From contig JALMLS010000589.1 in assembly GCA_038496445.1 (NCBI GenBank), forward strand, positions 124,001 to 188,000: a stretch of DNA of 64,000 nucleotides, given 5' to 3'. The notes under the pieces were generated by a model. It saw nothing but the letters and a program-made list of their open reading frames with translations, was not told the origin of the DNA and did not search any database. The stretch is from Trichosphaerium sp. ATCC 40318 (taxonomy: Eukaryota > Discosea > Flabellinia > Trichosidae). Each line of letters starts with the position of its first letter. Position 1 is the first letter of the stretch. Of the stretch, positions 1 to 11,900 are shown piece after piece. The translations under genes were made by a program, and so were the position numbers.

Positions 1-531
1 CGTTTCCAAGTTCTCACAATTTCAAAATGTACACCAAATCAATCCATGTAAGTATAAGATATTGCCAAACGAAGACCTACATGCTCGAAATGATGACCGA
101 TATCAAGTTTTTCAGGTGAATAGCGTATTGGAATGCACTTACTAGTTGATTGCTGTCATCACTATGTGGACTCATACTCTTCATATTCAACTATTCGAAT
201 ACCATGGATTTTAACATTGCCTCAGTCACTTTTGTATTTATAGCTCTCAGTATGAATACCTTTCAATACTATTATCCCATCATCACTAGCAGAGGTTTCA
301 TTAACACACCTCAGAGTTAGCACCCACCTTTGTTTGATAAAACATTACTTAGTCATGAATACATTTTGCTTTAACTGTCATGAATACATTTTGCTATTAA
401 CTGAGTCCAATTGAGCTCTAGTCAAGTTGATTATTTGTTTTCATACTAAACTCTTATCTTCATATTCTTGCAGGAACAATCACATTCCACTAATAGACAT
501 ACATTTCAGCTACACAAACTGTAGTGTTGTG
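1..531. other. No supported gene; 3' flank of next gene
   Basis: No open frame with a convincing start or splice pattern was found on either strand. The stretch is AT-rich and carries a short direct repeat (listed separately). It lies downstream of the minus-strand gene at 532-895. Confidence 0.4.
352..402. repeat. Tandem duplication, 25-26 bp unit
   Basis: Two adjacent copies of a unit beginning GTCATGAATACATTTTGCT, at 352-376 and 377-402. They differ by one inserted A near the end. This is probably a simple slippage or duplication event. Confidence 0.85.
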
Positions 532-895
532 TTAGTCTTTTGGCTTGGTTTTATCTGTGCCACCTTCATCTTCTAATTCCATCGATAAAAAGGATTCTAT
601 ATCATTTATCAAGGTGTTAAACTCCTAAATAAAAAGAAAGGTTAGAATCATAATAAATGCTCTATTTTACCTCTAAGTCTATAGTGTCTACTGGCTCCAT
701 AATAAGTTCATTCATATCAAAACTATTAGGACTGAGTGCACGCTCGAGGGCCACCAGTTGTTCCTTGTAAAACTTTCTACGTTTGACCTTAAAATATATT
801 TTTTGCTTTACATTGGTTCTAAATGAACAACGACACATGCCACTAATAAATTCAAGCATAGTTTCTATTTCATCATTTATATCAGTTATCTTCAT
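532..895 (-). CDS. Small uncharacterised acidic-tailed protein, 2 exons
   Basis: I do not recognise the family. Exon 1 is 895-671 from an ATG and exon 2 is 624-532. The 46-bp intron starts GTAAAA and ends TTTAG, and the join is in phase 0. The product is about 104 residues. It is rich in charged and hydrophobic heptad-like positions (FYKEQLVALERAL in the middle, EEFNTLINDIESFL after the junction), with an acidic C-terminus EDEGGTDKTKPKD. That suggests a short helical or coiled-coil subunit of some complex, but no function can be assigned. A CACGTG palindrome lies just upstream of the ATG. Splice sites are clear; function is unknown. Confidence 0.55.
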
Positions 896-1811
896 TTCTA
901 TATGTTGGGCACGTGTCTCAATCTATACTGAACTTAAAAAAAGGAAAAAGAAGAATTATTTTTGAAAAGCTTTCTTCAAGATGCAAAGACATGAATAAAT
1001 AAGTTCGGAAAAGGCGGTTTGCGGGTTGTCCTTATTTGTAAAACACGCCATAGTTTAATCAGTTTTTGGTAAGAGGGCACGTGGAGCTGAGTGGTATAAA
1101 CGAAAATATTTGAAGAATTTGTTCGCATAACTACAGGATTTGAAGCTAGCGCACTGAGGCGTTGTGGAATGTCATGTTTAAATGCTGTGGCTCGTTCACA
1201 AAGCAAAAAGTGGTGACTTTGCGGTCTAACTGTTCCAAAATGCAGTTTTAAAGAGAAAAGCTGTATAGATTGTTGAATTTAGGTGTTTTGTGCGTACTTG
1301 TTTATGTATCTGCGAAAGTGATGAATTAGGAGTGTTCCCTTTGTCTCTTTGAAATAACCGATTCATGGTGAATGTCTGTTTTTTTTTTTACGATACAATA
1401 CTTGCTGAACTCCTTTGACCAAATTAATGTTAGATCCCTATCATCCATTGGCCTACAAACACAAATACACCTGATTGGAGGAAACCCATCTTGTGGCTTG
1501 ACCGTTTGGTCGCAAATCCTGAGACCCTGTTTTATTAAAAGTTGCAAGTACATTGTAATCATTGCGTTGCCTTAGTTTCAGACATCCGTAAACCTGGTTT
1601 GTACATACATCAGACTTGTTATTTGCGATAAGCTTTTTAGCTGGTGTACCAGTTATCATTGTCAAAAGCAATAGTTACACTAATCATGTGTTCACTTTTC
1701 TTTTTGTAAAACGAAGGAAAAAGAAGAGACCCATTCAACGAATTTAGGCTTAAGTGGTAGTAATGTACAGTAATATCATAGAGTAGAGCATTGTTACAAG
1801 TGTTAGACACT
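896..1811. other. No supported gene
   Basis: Several short overlapping open frames occur on both strands between about 976 and 1671. None has a start, splice partner or recognisable motif that I trust. Two CACGTG palindromes (about 911 and 1078) are present. The right part should hold the promoter of the gene starting at 1812. Confidence 0.35.
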
Positions 1812-3001
1812 ATGGAAGAAAAAACGCAACCTGAAGGCGATTATACCATCGTAGACTTTCCCATGGAGGTATGTATACTGGTAATTACAAGATTAACGTA
1901 TTTTAGATAATACTCCACTTATTAGCGTTTGTTGATGATATTGAAGACCTTTGCGCTTGTATGCAGGTTAATAAACTCCTTTGTAGCTGTTGTAGCGATA
2001 ACAAGGTAATAACAGATGTATTTCAGCCGTTTTGTCGATCGTTTTTAACATTGCTGTCGTTGTTCGTCAGATATGGAAAGCCCAGTTGGTTATGCTCGTT
2101 GGGGCTGCGCCGCCAAATGGTAAAAACTATAAAAACATATACAAAGGGTTAATTAAAAGCTCAGCATATGCAAAAGTACGATACAGTTTCATCAAAAACT
2201 TTTCTTCATTTTTTCTTCACTGAACTTCTGACAGTTTTCAGGCTATATTTGAAGAGAAGCAATATGCTAGATCTAAGGATGATAAATCATGGGGAACATA
2301 TATTAATACATCTACTCACATTATTGGATTAAGTTTCAGAGGAGAATACAATGCATTGGTTGAAAAAGTTGGTGAGATTGAAATAAATACTCGATCTCTT
2401 TATCGTTCTTATAACTACCATGGAAACTACTCATCTCCATACCAAGTACATGAATAAACTAGTTCATCACATAAGTATTAAACCCATTTCTCTAGGGCAG
2501 GATCGCTTTTCAGAACGGTAACATAAAACTCTAGAAAAGTTTACACTACTTTTTTTTTTGTACTTCCGTTGTATTGATTGAGACTTTAGGTATATTCTTT
2601 CCAACAGAGATTCCAACAGGTCGCCGTGGGGGTGGGAGAGTAATTAGGGAAAACCAAGATTGTGCAGGTATTGTTTTATTTCAAATAGTCACAAGACACG
2701 TGTCAAAACATTGTTTGATGAAAGCTTTATTTATTATTGATACAGGAACACCTTTGCATTGGGCTTGTATTTGTGGGCATATAAAAGTTGTCAAGTTCTT
2801 TCTTGAAGCTTTCGCTGATGAAATTGATGTTGATATTAAAGTTGAAAGGTTCAATGCTACTGCTATAAAAAGTATGCAACAAACAAACAACTGTTTGTTA
2901 AAGGATGTCGTTGTTTCTTTCTAACTTTTTTATTAGTTGCTCAAAGAAATGGTCACTTTAAAGTTGCAAAGTTGATACGAGAATTTAAAAGCCAATTATA
3001 A
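1812..3001 (+). CDS. F-box/ankyrin protein
   Basis: Eight exons join in frame: 1812-1868, 1907-2005, 2071-2175, 2242-2445, 2496-2517, 2590-2667, 2746-2871 and 2937-3001. They give about 251 residues. The N-terminus (VDFPMEIILHLLAFVDDIED) is an F-box-like helix set, the part that docks to Skp1 in SCF ubiquitin ligases. Near the C-terminus GTPLHWACICGHIKVVKFFL is a canonical ankyrin repeat, and a second, weaker one follows (NATAIKIAQRNGHFKVAKLI). The likely role is a substrate adaptor with ankyrin repeats as the binding module. Intron 4 starts GTACA and overlaps a frame that would otherwise stop at 2457, so a shorter F-box-only isoform is possible. Splicing is well supported by phase; ligase function is inferred from family. 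Confidence 0.75.
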
Positions 3002-3450
3002 AACATTACACAAATGAAAAGAACACGTGCTTCAATAGTCAACACGTCAAATAAAAACAGTTTTCCGAAAGGATTATTTTCACGACGTTGGTATTATGGT
3101 TGCTGGTTGTTCTCATTACCTTAGTTTCTAATCAAACTAACGTTTGTTATCTTCACACTTACCTAGAGCAAAACGAATTTGTTGAGTGCCTAGTTTGAAT
3201 GGGCTGCCTTGAAACAATACCTTTATCATTCTGCTTTTGGTAGTCCTAACAATTTACCATTCATGTGCCATCGAACTTCATTATTCACAATAACATACTG
3301 TGTTAGTGCCGCACCTTGGATTCATCGCTCCCATGAAGTTGTTCTTTATTATCATTGTTGTGCTGGTTAAGTGAACGTCTCATGTTTGTTCTTAAAAAGT
3401 CCATTTTATTGTGTTATGTGTGGAATCAAAAAAAAAGTTAGATTACAAAT
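3002..3450. other. Convergent intergenic stretch
   Basis: The stretch lies between the 3' ends of two converging genes. Nothing coding is supported; short open frames on either strand look random. Confidence 0.4.
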
Positions 3451-6400
3451 TTACAATGCACATCTGCATGAACAATGTGCTGATACTCTGTTATTTACTC
3501 TTCTTGATGAAGTGCATGATATAATTGCTGACTGGCCAGTGTATCTAATAGCAACACAACACCTAAAGAGGAAAAAAGTAAGAAAGACAATACATTACAG
3601 CTGTAGCCTTCGTACCCTTGGCAATCATTTTCTGCTTTTGTTAATGCTTCCCTAGTTGCTTCATCATCGTCTTCAATCGTTGATTGTCCAAAACCAAGCA
3701 AAACAGGACGCTACATATGTAAGTCAAAGAGTCTTTAGTAATTTTTTGTACCCTAACAGAAGAAGGCGCTGAAGTTACTGGTGCAGGCGTAGCAGGTTCA
3801 AACGTTGGTGATTCAACAGGTGCTTGTACTGGTGGAGAAGTGATTGGAGCATCAGATGGAGCGGTACTAATAGGAGTATCGCTTGGTGGAGAAACGGTAA
3901 CGGGAGTGTCAACTGGAGCGACTGTGACTGGCGCCTCAGTAGGTGTTTCAGCAGGAGCATCAGTAGGAGAATCAGTAGGAGTATCACTTGGAGGAGACAT
4001 GGTTACAGGAATGTCAACTGGAGCGGCTGTGAATGGCGCCTCAGTAGGAGTTTCAGCAGGAGCATCACTAGGGGCATCAGTGGGGGTGTCAGTCGGTGCC
4101 TCTACGGGTGGTTCTAAATCCTCATTAATTCGTCAAGTATTGTACTATGTTTATACCAGATGGTTGTAATGTTGGTGCTTCCGTAGAAGTTGATGGTGTT
4201 AGGTTTGCAGGAGAAAGTGTTGGTGGTGTAGATGATGGTTCATCAATGGGTGGTTGTGACATTGTTGGTTCAACTGTTGGTGCATCTTAGAGTGTTAATA
4301 ACGCTGTTAAAATATAAGATATTTCTTGTACCTGTTGCAGTAGGAGAAGCAGTAGTTGGTATCACAACAGGAGCTGACGTTGGTGTAGGTGTAGGGGAAG
4401 CAGTAGTTGGTATAACAACTGGAGGTAGAGTTGTGGGTGTTGTTGTTGGTGGTTCTGTTGTAGGTGTTGTAGTTGGTATAACAACTGGAGGAAGAGTTGT
4501 GGGTGTTGTTGGTGTTGGCTCAACTGTGGGAGGAATGGTGGTAGGTACGGTGGTAGGTGGTGGCGTTTGATCCGTAGGAGCTATTGATGGCTCATCTGTA
4601 GGCGCTGTAGTTGTAGGTACAATAGTAGGTGGTGACGTTGGTATAGGTGTAGGGGAAGCTGTAGTTGGTATAACAACTGGAGGAAGAGTTGTGGGTGTTG
4701 TTGTTGGTGGTTCTGTTGTAGGTGTTGTAGTTGGCGCCCTTGTTGGAGGTTGAGTTGTGGGAGACGCCGTTGGCGGTTCTGTTGTGGGAGCGAGTGTTGG
4801 TGCTGCGGTTGGTTCAACTGTAGGAGGAACGGTGGTAGGTACAGTGGTAGGTGGTGACGTCGGTATAGGCGTGGGGGAAGCAGTAGTTGGTACAACAACT
4901 GGAGGTAGAGTTGTTGGAGGCATTGTTGGAGGTTGAGTTGTAGGAGGCTCTGTTGGGGCTGGTGTAGGAATTGGAGTTGGTGCGTCCGTTGGCGTCATTG
5001 TTGGGGGAACTGTTGTTGGTTCTCTTGTTGTAGGAGCTACTGTGGTTGGGGATCTAGTTGTTGGTTCTCTTGTCGTAGGTGCTACTGTAGTAGGAGCACG
5101 TGTTGGAACTTGAGTAGGTGGTAGTGTTGTAGGACTACGTGTAGGTGCTAGAGTTGGAGCCACGGTGGTTGGCGAGCTGGTTGTTGGTGGAAGTGTAGTA
5201 GGAACACGTGTAGGAGCTAGAGTTGGTGCCCTTGTTGGAGGAATGGTTGTTGGTTCTCTTGTTGTAGGAGCTGCAGTCGTAGGTGGAAGTGTGGTAGGAG
5301 TTAGTGTAGGAGGGAGAGTGGGAGGGAGAGTTGGTGCTCTTGTCGGAGCTGCTGTGGTTGGAGATCTAGTAGTTGGTTCTCTTGTCGTAGGTGCTACTGT
5401 AGTAGGAGCACGTGTGGGAGCTACTGTGGTTGGAGATCTAGTTGTTGGTTCTCTTGTAGTAGGTGCTACTGTAGTAGGAGCACGTGTGGGGGCTGGAGTT
5501 GGTGCCCTTGTAGGTGATGCGGTGGTAGGAGGTCTAGTTGTTGGCATTAATGTTGGTGGACTTGTAGGAGTTCTTGTTGGAGGTGCGGTAGTCGGAGGTG
5601 GTGGTGGCGTGGTTGTCGGTACACTCCCTGCTGTAGGATTTTGTGCTACCTGTATACATGTGAGTACAGTGAAGCGGATTTAGTGACTGTACTGGTGATA
5701 TTTGAATATTGAGATACGTGTTACTAGCTTGAGAACCAGATCTGATTGCCATTCCTGATAGTCTTCTATTTGAAGGGAAAGATGGTACAACACATTCCTA
5801 TAACGTAATCTAAGAACATAAAGTTGCAATCATTCATTAAAATTTGATGTGGTTTTGAAGTACTAAAAGGGTTTGCACAATTTCTATGTCCATCAGATGG
5901 ATAAAAGTAGATTACAGTTGTTTGGTAAAAAAACCCTGAAACGTACGACATATGAAGGGGTAATCAGCCTTGGGATTCCTGTGATTCCAGAATCACCGCC
6001 AAATAAACATAACACTTCTTCAAGAAAGTAATATCCACGCACACCTATAGTATCACCGATTGTTGCAAAATCCCTGTCAGTGTATGAAACATATGGACAT
6101 GGAAGTCCATTTGCTAAATTATTTTTGTTATTCGGCTGGTAATGTATTTACAACGAAGACCTCAGTTACATACCGTTAATAAACCATCCAAGGGTATTGA
6201 TGACATGTATATCTTCTGGAGTAATGGTAAGAATCGATTCTGGAGTAATATCATCCAATGGAGCAATAATACCTTAAGAAGTGAGTTTTAGCTTTTTTGT
6301 TACTTAGATGCATACCAACGCTCTCATCTTTCCAGTTATCTTGTTGTCCACGTATAGTTGAATACTCAGAAGTAGGTTGTCTTGTTAAAGCACTTATAAA

Positions 6401-8133
6401 GAAAGCAGGAGAATCTATACGATGTTAGGAATTAAAAGAAAATTAGAAAAAAAAAAGGATGATCTTAAGGTTTTCTTTATCCTTTTGTAGTTAAAAAGGT
6501 ATGTACCTAACTCTAATGTACGTGATCTAAAGACGCTTGTATCAGGTGTAGGAAATCGGAAAAAATCTAAAATTGTTGGCTGAACACCAAAAGGTATAGC
6601 AGAAGGATTATTGGCAAAATTAGTAACTAGCAAGTTATAAGTTATCAAATAATTTATGTTTTGTGATGCCTACTTCTCCCAATATCACTTGTAAATCCAA
6701 AAACACGTGCTAATTCGTGAACCAATATAGCATGGCCATCAAGGAAGCCCTGTGTAAAACAAATATTGCGTCAACATTGAGCTTAAATAAATAAACCTCG
6801 AAAGTGAGATATACTTAGAAAAAAAAACACTCACTGGAGTTAAGCCATCAGTTATATCCCAGTCAATATTTCTTCTATTTGATACTGTGATTGTAGCATC
6901 ACGAGTACCATAGGGACCATCAAACATATCAGTATTTTGAAAAATATTCTTTGCAGGTATTAGTGGCGTCATCTTTTCGTCTGATAGCAAAAAAAAAATC
7001 TCGTTTCGGAACTTCACATTCTTCTTTTTTTGGAACTATTTAAATCGAGACTTCTCACCTTTAGCATTGATTTCAGAGGGCCATGATCAACTACTGGAGA
7101 AAATCCTTCTGGAAGAATGTACTCAGGTCGCTCGAAGAGTATACCAAAAAATCCAATAGTTGTACCCAGTTTGAATGTAAGTTGCGTGCTAAAAAAAAAA
7201 AATCTGTGTTAAACAAAATAACCAATAGCATCACTTACGTAAATCTCGGTGTCAAAAAATTATTTACCCTAACAACATCTGTAACTGCAAGCTCTGGTAT
7301 TGTACCAACATCTAAATGGATCTCCAATGTTGTTGCATCAACAATATATGCTTTCTTCAAGAATCACGTGAGCGAAACGGCATTTTGAATAGACCTATTT
7401 TCAATCTACAAAAAAAAGTAGTACCCAAACATCAAGAGCTCTATCGAAAGCATCCATAATATCTGCACGCTAGGAACATCAATGAGATAGAACTTTGAAG
7501 TCTTCAAAAATAACAAAAAGAACGAAAAAGAAATTTCGGGAAACGTTGTTTTGTTCTACTATTGTTTCCACGTGAGCAAACACGTGTTTACACCGAAAAT
7601 GATGTGCGAAAATATATAACCAAGATATTATGATTTTACGTACTTGCTGAGCTGCTGGAGTAGTAACTATGTTTAAAATCAATTGGGATACTTCAATATC
7701 TGCTCTAAACACAATAAAAATCCAACTTAAAACTGAACCAAAACTGCGACACTCCACAAATTTTTCTTTGTAGCGTTTTAACTGAATACATACCTCTTGC
7801 TGCTATGTACATCAGCAGAATGACGCGTAAAATTGCTGAAATCTATCTTCTTCGCATCATGCCATGTGTATGTCACTCTGGTGTGATTGGACACTGAACA
7901 AGTGTTTAGACAAAGTGCCAAAATGACTTTGATAAAGAAATAAACTTTCACAACAAGTGCCGGCAACAAACAGCGTATAAAGCGATCAAGCACGAAGATC
8001 TATAATCTTGACGCTAGTGCGTAAGCTATACTGTTGGTTATATGTACATACGAGGTATCCTTGTGGCGTCAGCTTGAAAATAAGAGAATAGCGCTAGTAA
8101 TGTAATAGCATAGATCAGCGCTGTATGAGCCAT
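3451..8133 (-). CDS. Secreted metalloprotease-like protein with IPT/TIG and Pro/Thr stalk
   Basis: The start is an ATG at 8133 followed by a signal peptide (MAHTALIYAITLLALFSYF). Many short introns follow. The catalytic-like region resembles the bacterial metzincin-type family around NF038122: an early FxxAxxxW helix (DAFDRALDVW), a helix reading HAILVHELARVFGF, then DFFRFPTPD, QQDNWKDES and a terminal DIHVINTLGW. The zinc motif reads HELAR where the family has HExxH, so this is probably a non-catalytic or altered protease. Next comes an IPT/TIG-like domain ending in CVVPSFPSN, then several hundred residues of Pro-Thr-Xaa repeats, then a short Cys-rich tail (DCQGCCVAIRY). The protein is extracellular or wall-associated. 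One junction near 7,190-7,260 does not phase cleanly in my model. The stop is TAA at 3451-3453. Confidence 0.7.
3750..5635 (-). repeat. Pro/Thr-rich coding repeat array
   Basis: This is low-complexity coding DNA inside the gene at 3451-8133, built from units such as PTRAPTTVAPTTREPTT and PTTLPPVVIPTT. Longer blocks recur nearly exactly (for example around 5,015-5,100, 5,340-5,410 and 5,410-5,490), which implies recent unequal exchange. It encodes a rigid, probably O-glycosylated stalk. Two in-frame introns near 4,275-4,330 and 4,110-4,160 interrupt it. Confidence 0.85.
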
Positions 8134-8470
8134 GTCTACGTGAGAGTATGTACGAAGTAGTACTTTGCTCTGCTTATAACGGAGATATATCTATGGTTGT
8201 GAACCAGATATCGTTTGACTTTCACAAAAGGAAAAAAGAGAACGATAGCAAAAACCAAGTTGCTTCTGAGGTCTTACTCATACTATAACATAGTCGGTTA
8301 GATATTCTTGTCTTTATCAGCGTTTACAACATAAAAATTTTTCTAGAGTCACGTGACACCTAAGTGTTCATTCATTTAAACTCTGGAAAAACCCAAGACC
8401 ATAACTCACTTAGGCTCAATTTAAACTAACCAGACTAGTAATTGACTTACAAGTGTCGTATATAAACAGT
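8134..8470. other. Intergenic, likely promoter of the protease-like gene
   Basis: No coding potential was found. The stretch lies upstream of the minus-strand start at 8133 and downstream of the granulin gene. It contains a TCACGTGA-type palindrome near 8350. Confidence 0.4.
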
Positions 8471-8762
8471 TTATTTTGAAAGGTGAAGTATTGCTGGTCT
8501 AAGCGCAACACAAGCAGTACTGGTGCATCTAAATCCTGCTGGGCAACAGTTCATTCCATCAGAGCAGCAAAAACCGTGATCAAACCCACAACATCCGTAA
8601 CCACCTACATTATACATCAATATAATTATATCGTGCGGTTGTACCTGTTCGCAGTGGGCAGCAAGTATCTTGAGGAGGACACGCGTATTGAGGGCATACA
8701 AGATCCTTACAGCTCACGACCATAATCAATACGGCGATAGCAAAAAAGACATTCATTTTCAT
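8471..8762 (-). CDS. Single-domain secreted granulin
   Basis: Two exons (8762-8645 and 8604-8471) are separated by a 40-bp intron starting GTAC. They give 83 residues. A signal peptide (MKMNVFFAIAVLIMVVSC) is followed by one granulin module with the family's paired cysteines: DTCCPLRTG, GCCGFDHGFCCSD, NCCPAGFRC, then a last Cys. Granulins are small disulfide-stacked secreted peptides used as growth or protease-related factors in animals, and found in plants and amoebae. The protein is essentially one module with no other domain. Two start ATGs lie six bases apart. The fold assignment is firm; the role is not known. Confidence 0.85.
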
Positions 8763-8906
8763 TGTAACGTGTGCTAGGAATAATAAAAAACGTAAACAAG
8801 TCAACTGTTGTAGTTTCTTAGAACGTTTTTTTTTCTCATTTACACGTGCGCCTTGGCCACCCCTTCGTTTTTCAAGAGAACTTAAGTACATTTACAAGGA
8901 TGATAT

Positions 8907-11900
8907 TTATTGAATAATTATATTAGCTACGTCCACCTCATGTTTACTATGACATAGATAAACAGTAGTATTCTCATAATTTTCTTTTTCTCCTCCGAAA
9001 TTAGTGAACACATGAACATGTACTATTATTGGTCTTTCAAGTTTTTCAGGTATACTATGGAACAGCTTTGTTTTAACTGTATATGTTCCTCTAGGCGCTT
9101 CGGCTATAGTATACTCTACAGGTCCATACCCTATGAAGAATTTAGTATTTCAAGAAATCTTTAGAAAAATGAATGAGATGTACCTTTAACATCATCGGAG
9201 AGTACACCACCGCTCATCGTATTGTTTTTTAATGGTTGACATATTTCACCTGTAGGTTCAACAACATGTAACTCTACATTTGATAGTGGACAATTCCATG
9301 TAATAACAACCCTAAAAAAACAACGCTAAGCGAAAAGTAGAAAAAAAAAAAGTCGCTGTAATTGTACCTGATGTCGTAGTTAACTTGACGGCTTGATATA
9401 GAAGATAAGTGTGCATTATGTTCTTTGACCCAATGATCTAATTCAACAAGTTGTTTATACTTGTCTGTACGAATCAATTTCTGCCGAAGTGCCAAGTAAT
9501 CATTCAATGCAATCATAGAAATAGAATGAGCGAATCGCGCATCCCAAGCGTCAGTAAGAATCTTAATTAAGTTCTTTCCTGCTTCGACATAATCTGAAGA
9601 AGACAGAAAAACACCCAAGTCCCTAACAAGTATAAGATAAGCTAAGAAAACGCAATAGTACGAAAAGAAAAACCAGACTTTCGACTTACCAAAATACGAG
9701 CGGTTGCTCTTGACGCATCTCTGTGAGCTTACTATATAAATACCCAGTAATTTTTTTGGTATTCACATCGTTGCATGAGTGTAGTTTCCATGTAAGTGCA
9801 CGGTATTTCTTGTCATTATCTATATCGTCTTCAACAAGCTTTGAAATCACATTGATCGCTTGCTGAAAGCAACCATCACTTTTGTATTCATCAAATTTAG
9901 CCTGGAATTAACACACAAGAAGTTAGCGTTACAAAAAAAAAGGATTAACAAATCACGTGACTGTGCTACTTGAAAAAAAAGCGGAAAAGGTTTGAAAGGA
10001 AAAGATCGTACGAGTGTGTTGTTGATGACTTGTTGTTGATCATTGTTAAGATTTTGTTGTAATATCGTTATATACTTATCCGCATTTGTAAGAGACATGC
10101 AAGACATATCGCTTGACAAATCTATGTCATTTTCCATGATTTCATCAGCAAGTTCTTCGTCCTGTTCTTCATCCATTTTAGTAACTAGACTTGTACTTAC
10201 TTTTCTTCTCTTCTTTCGTTTTCTTTCTGGTTTGTTGCGTTTACTTTCATCCTTCTTTTCCCAATTCAATGGACTCGCTCTAGGTTTATCTATGGCATGG
10301 CTTAGGTTTAACATTGGTGATAGTGTTACTGGAGTACCTATAGATACAGGCGCCGACAGGTATACAGGAGAGTATGTTGGTGAGGCTGGTGAGTATGAAG
10401 GAGACGCTGGTGAGTATCCTGGTGACGTTGGTGAATAAGATGGCGAAACCGGTGAGTAATTAGGTGATGTTGGTGAGTATCCTGGTGACGTTGGTGAATA
10501 AGATGGCGAAACCGGTGAGTATTTAGGTGATGTTGGTGAGTACGATGGTGATACTGGTGAGTATGATGGTGACGCTGGAGAGTATCCTGGTGATGTTGGT
10601 GAATATGATGGTGAAGCCGGTGTGTAATTAGGTGATGTAGGAGCATAAGATAGCCTTGTTGGTGAGTATGGTGGTGCATTATAAGCTGCGGTAACAAATC
10701 CAGTAGCTTTACCTGCCTTCTTTTTCTTCACTTTTTTCTTTTTCGATTTCTTTGTACTTGATGCTGACGTCTTTTTAGGAGGCTTTACATCTGTTTCATC
10801 CGTATCAAAGGTAAATCCTTTGCTACTAAATCCACGACGTTCGTTTGGAGGAGCTAAAACAATTAAGTTAGGTCTAGAATTTGTAAATATTGCTTACCTA
10901 TAGAACCAAAACCGGGTGTCTTTAGCTTAAAAGCGCTGCTTTGGTTACCAAAGCCTGTATTACTTCCAAAAGTTCCTCCTTGGCTTTGTTGTGAATCACC
11001 AAAGCTGAAGCCTGCGCTACTGCCAAAGCCTCCAACACTTTGCCGCTGACCAAACCCACTGGTATTTTTACTCTCACAGTTCTCACCAAAGCCTTGGCGT
11101 TCTGAACTACCAAACCCAGATGTGAGTCTGCTGTTGTTACTGGACCCAGAACCAAACCCAACTGTGCTTGGTGGGTTATTACTTGCTGTGGCCAAGCCCA
11201 GAAACCTTCGTGGTATGCCACGCGCTTTTTTTAGATTTCTCTTGGGTGTTTGGGTTTGTGAAGCTAAGAGACTTGAAAGGCTCTCAGGTGTATCTGACTC
11301 GGTGCCATGGATTTCAGCTAATCTAGCAGCGCCGTAATTACGTCTGTTGCCATAATTTCCACCTCGACCTCTTCCTCTGCCTCGGCCACCTCGACCACCA
11401 CCTCGACCACCACCTCGGCCACCTCCTCGGCCACCTCCTCGGCCACCTCCTCGGCCACCATGTCTACTTCTGTCTCTGCCAATCCAATTGTTTTGTCTTC
11501 CTCCTCTAGAACCGCCCCAGCTTTCTTGGCTTGGATAAATTCCTTCCTTCTCTTTGTTGTATTCAACAGAACGCAAACTAGGTATGTTAACGTGTTGCAA
11601 ATAAAATGAAACAAATAACATACTCCTTAGCTCTTTCAGCTGATCTTGACCTAGATCGTGACTTAGACTGAGCAATTGACATGCGCTTTCGTAAATGTGA
11701 GCGAGATCTACTTCTGCTATTTCTGTCTCGCCTTCGTAACCTTCGCGAACGAGACCGCTGTGGTGATATACTCATAGGAGAAGGTGATCTCCTTCTACCG
11801 TATGTACTATGTTGCTCTGTGTTGGCATAAGTGCCTCCTTCTTCTTCACCGTCAGAGCTATCATGATGTGAATATCTCGAATCTTGCCAGCTATCACGAC

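Noticed and set aside
976-1671. Overlapping short frames on both strands
   Set aside because: No motif, no splice partner, and starts are doubtful.
2242-2457. F-box protein ending at the stop at 2457
   Set aside because: The GTACA donor at 2446 joins in phase to ankyrin exons; the shorter form is kept only as a possible isoform.
3750-5635. Pro/Thr region as a separate mucin-like gene
   Set aside because: It joins in phase upstream to the IPT/TIG exon (via a 43-bp GTAC intron near 5,640-5,685) and downstream to the Cys-rich tail, and has no start of its own.
4232-5683. Long plus-strand Val/Gly-rich open frames (VVGTRVGARVG type)
   Set aside because: They are the complement of the Pro/Thr repeat exons; repeats lacking stops on one strand leave the other open too.
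10043-10438. Plus-strand open frame of about 130 codons
   Set aside because: It is antisense to the heptad exon and has repetitive [10 protein letters not shown] content mirroring it.
10330-10690. RNA polymerase II largest subunit
   Set aside because: Only the heptad tail type is present; flanking exons are VWA-associated and DUF2135, with no polymerase core.
10330-11480. CRISPR-like or satellite array
   Set aside because: The short tandem units are coding (heptads and RGG triplets) without spacers, and the genome is eukaryotic.
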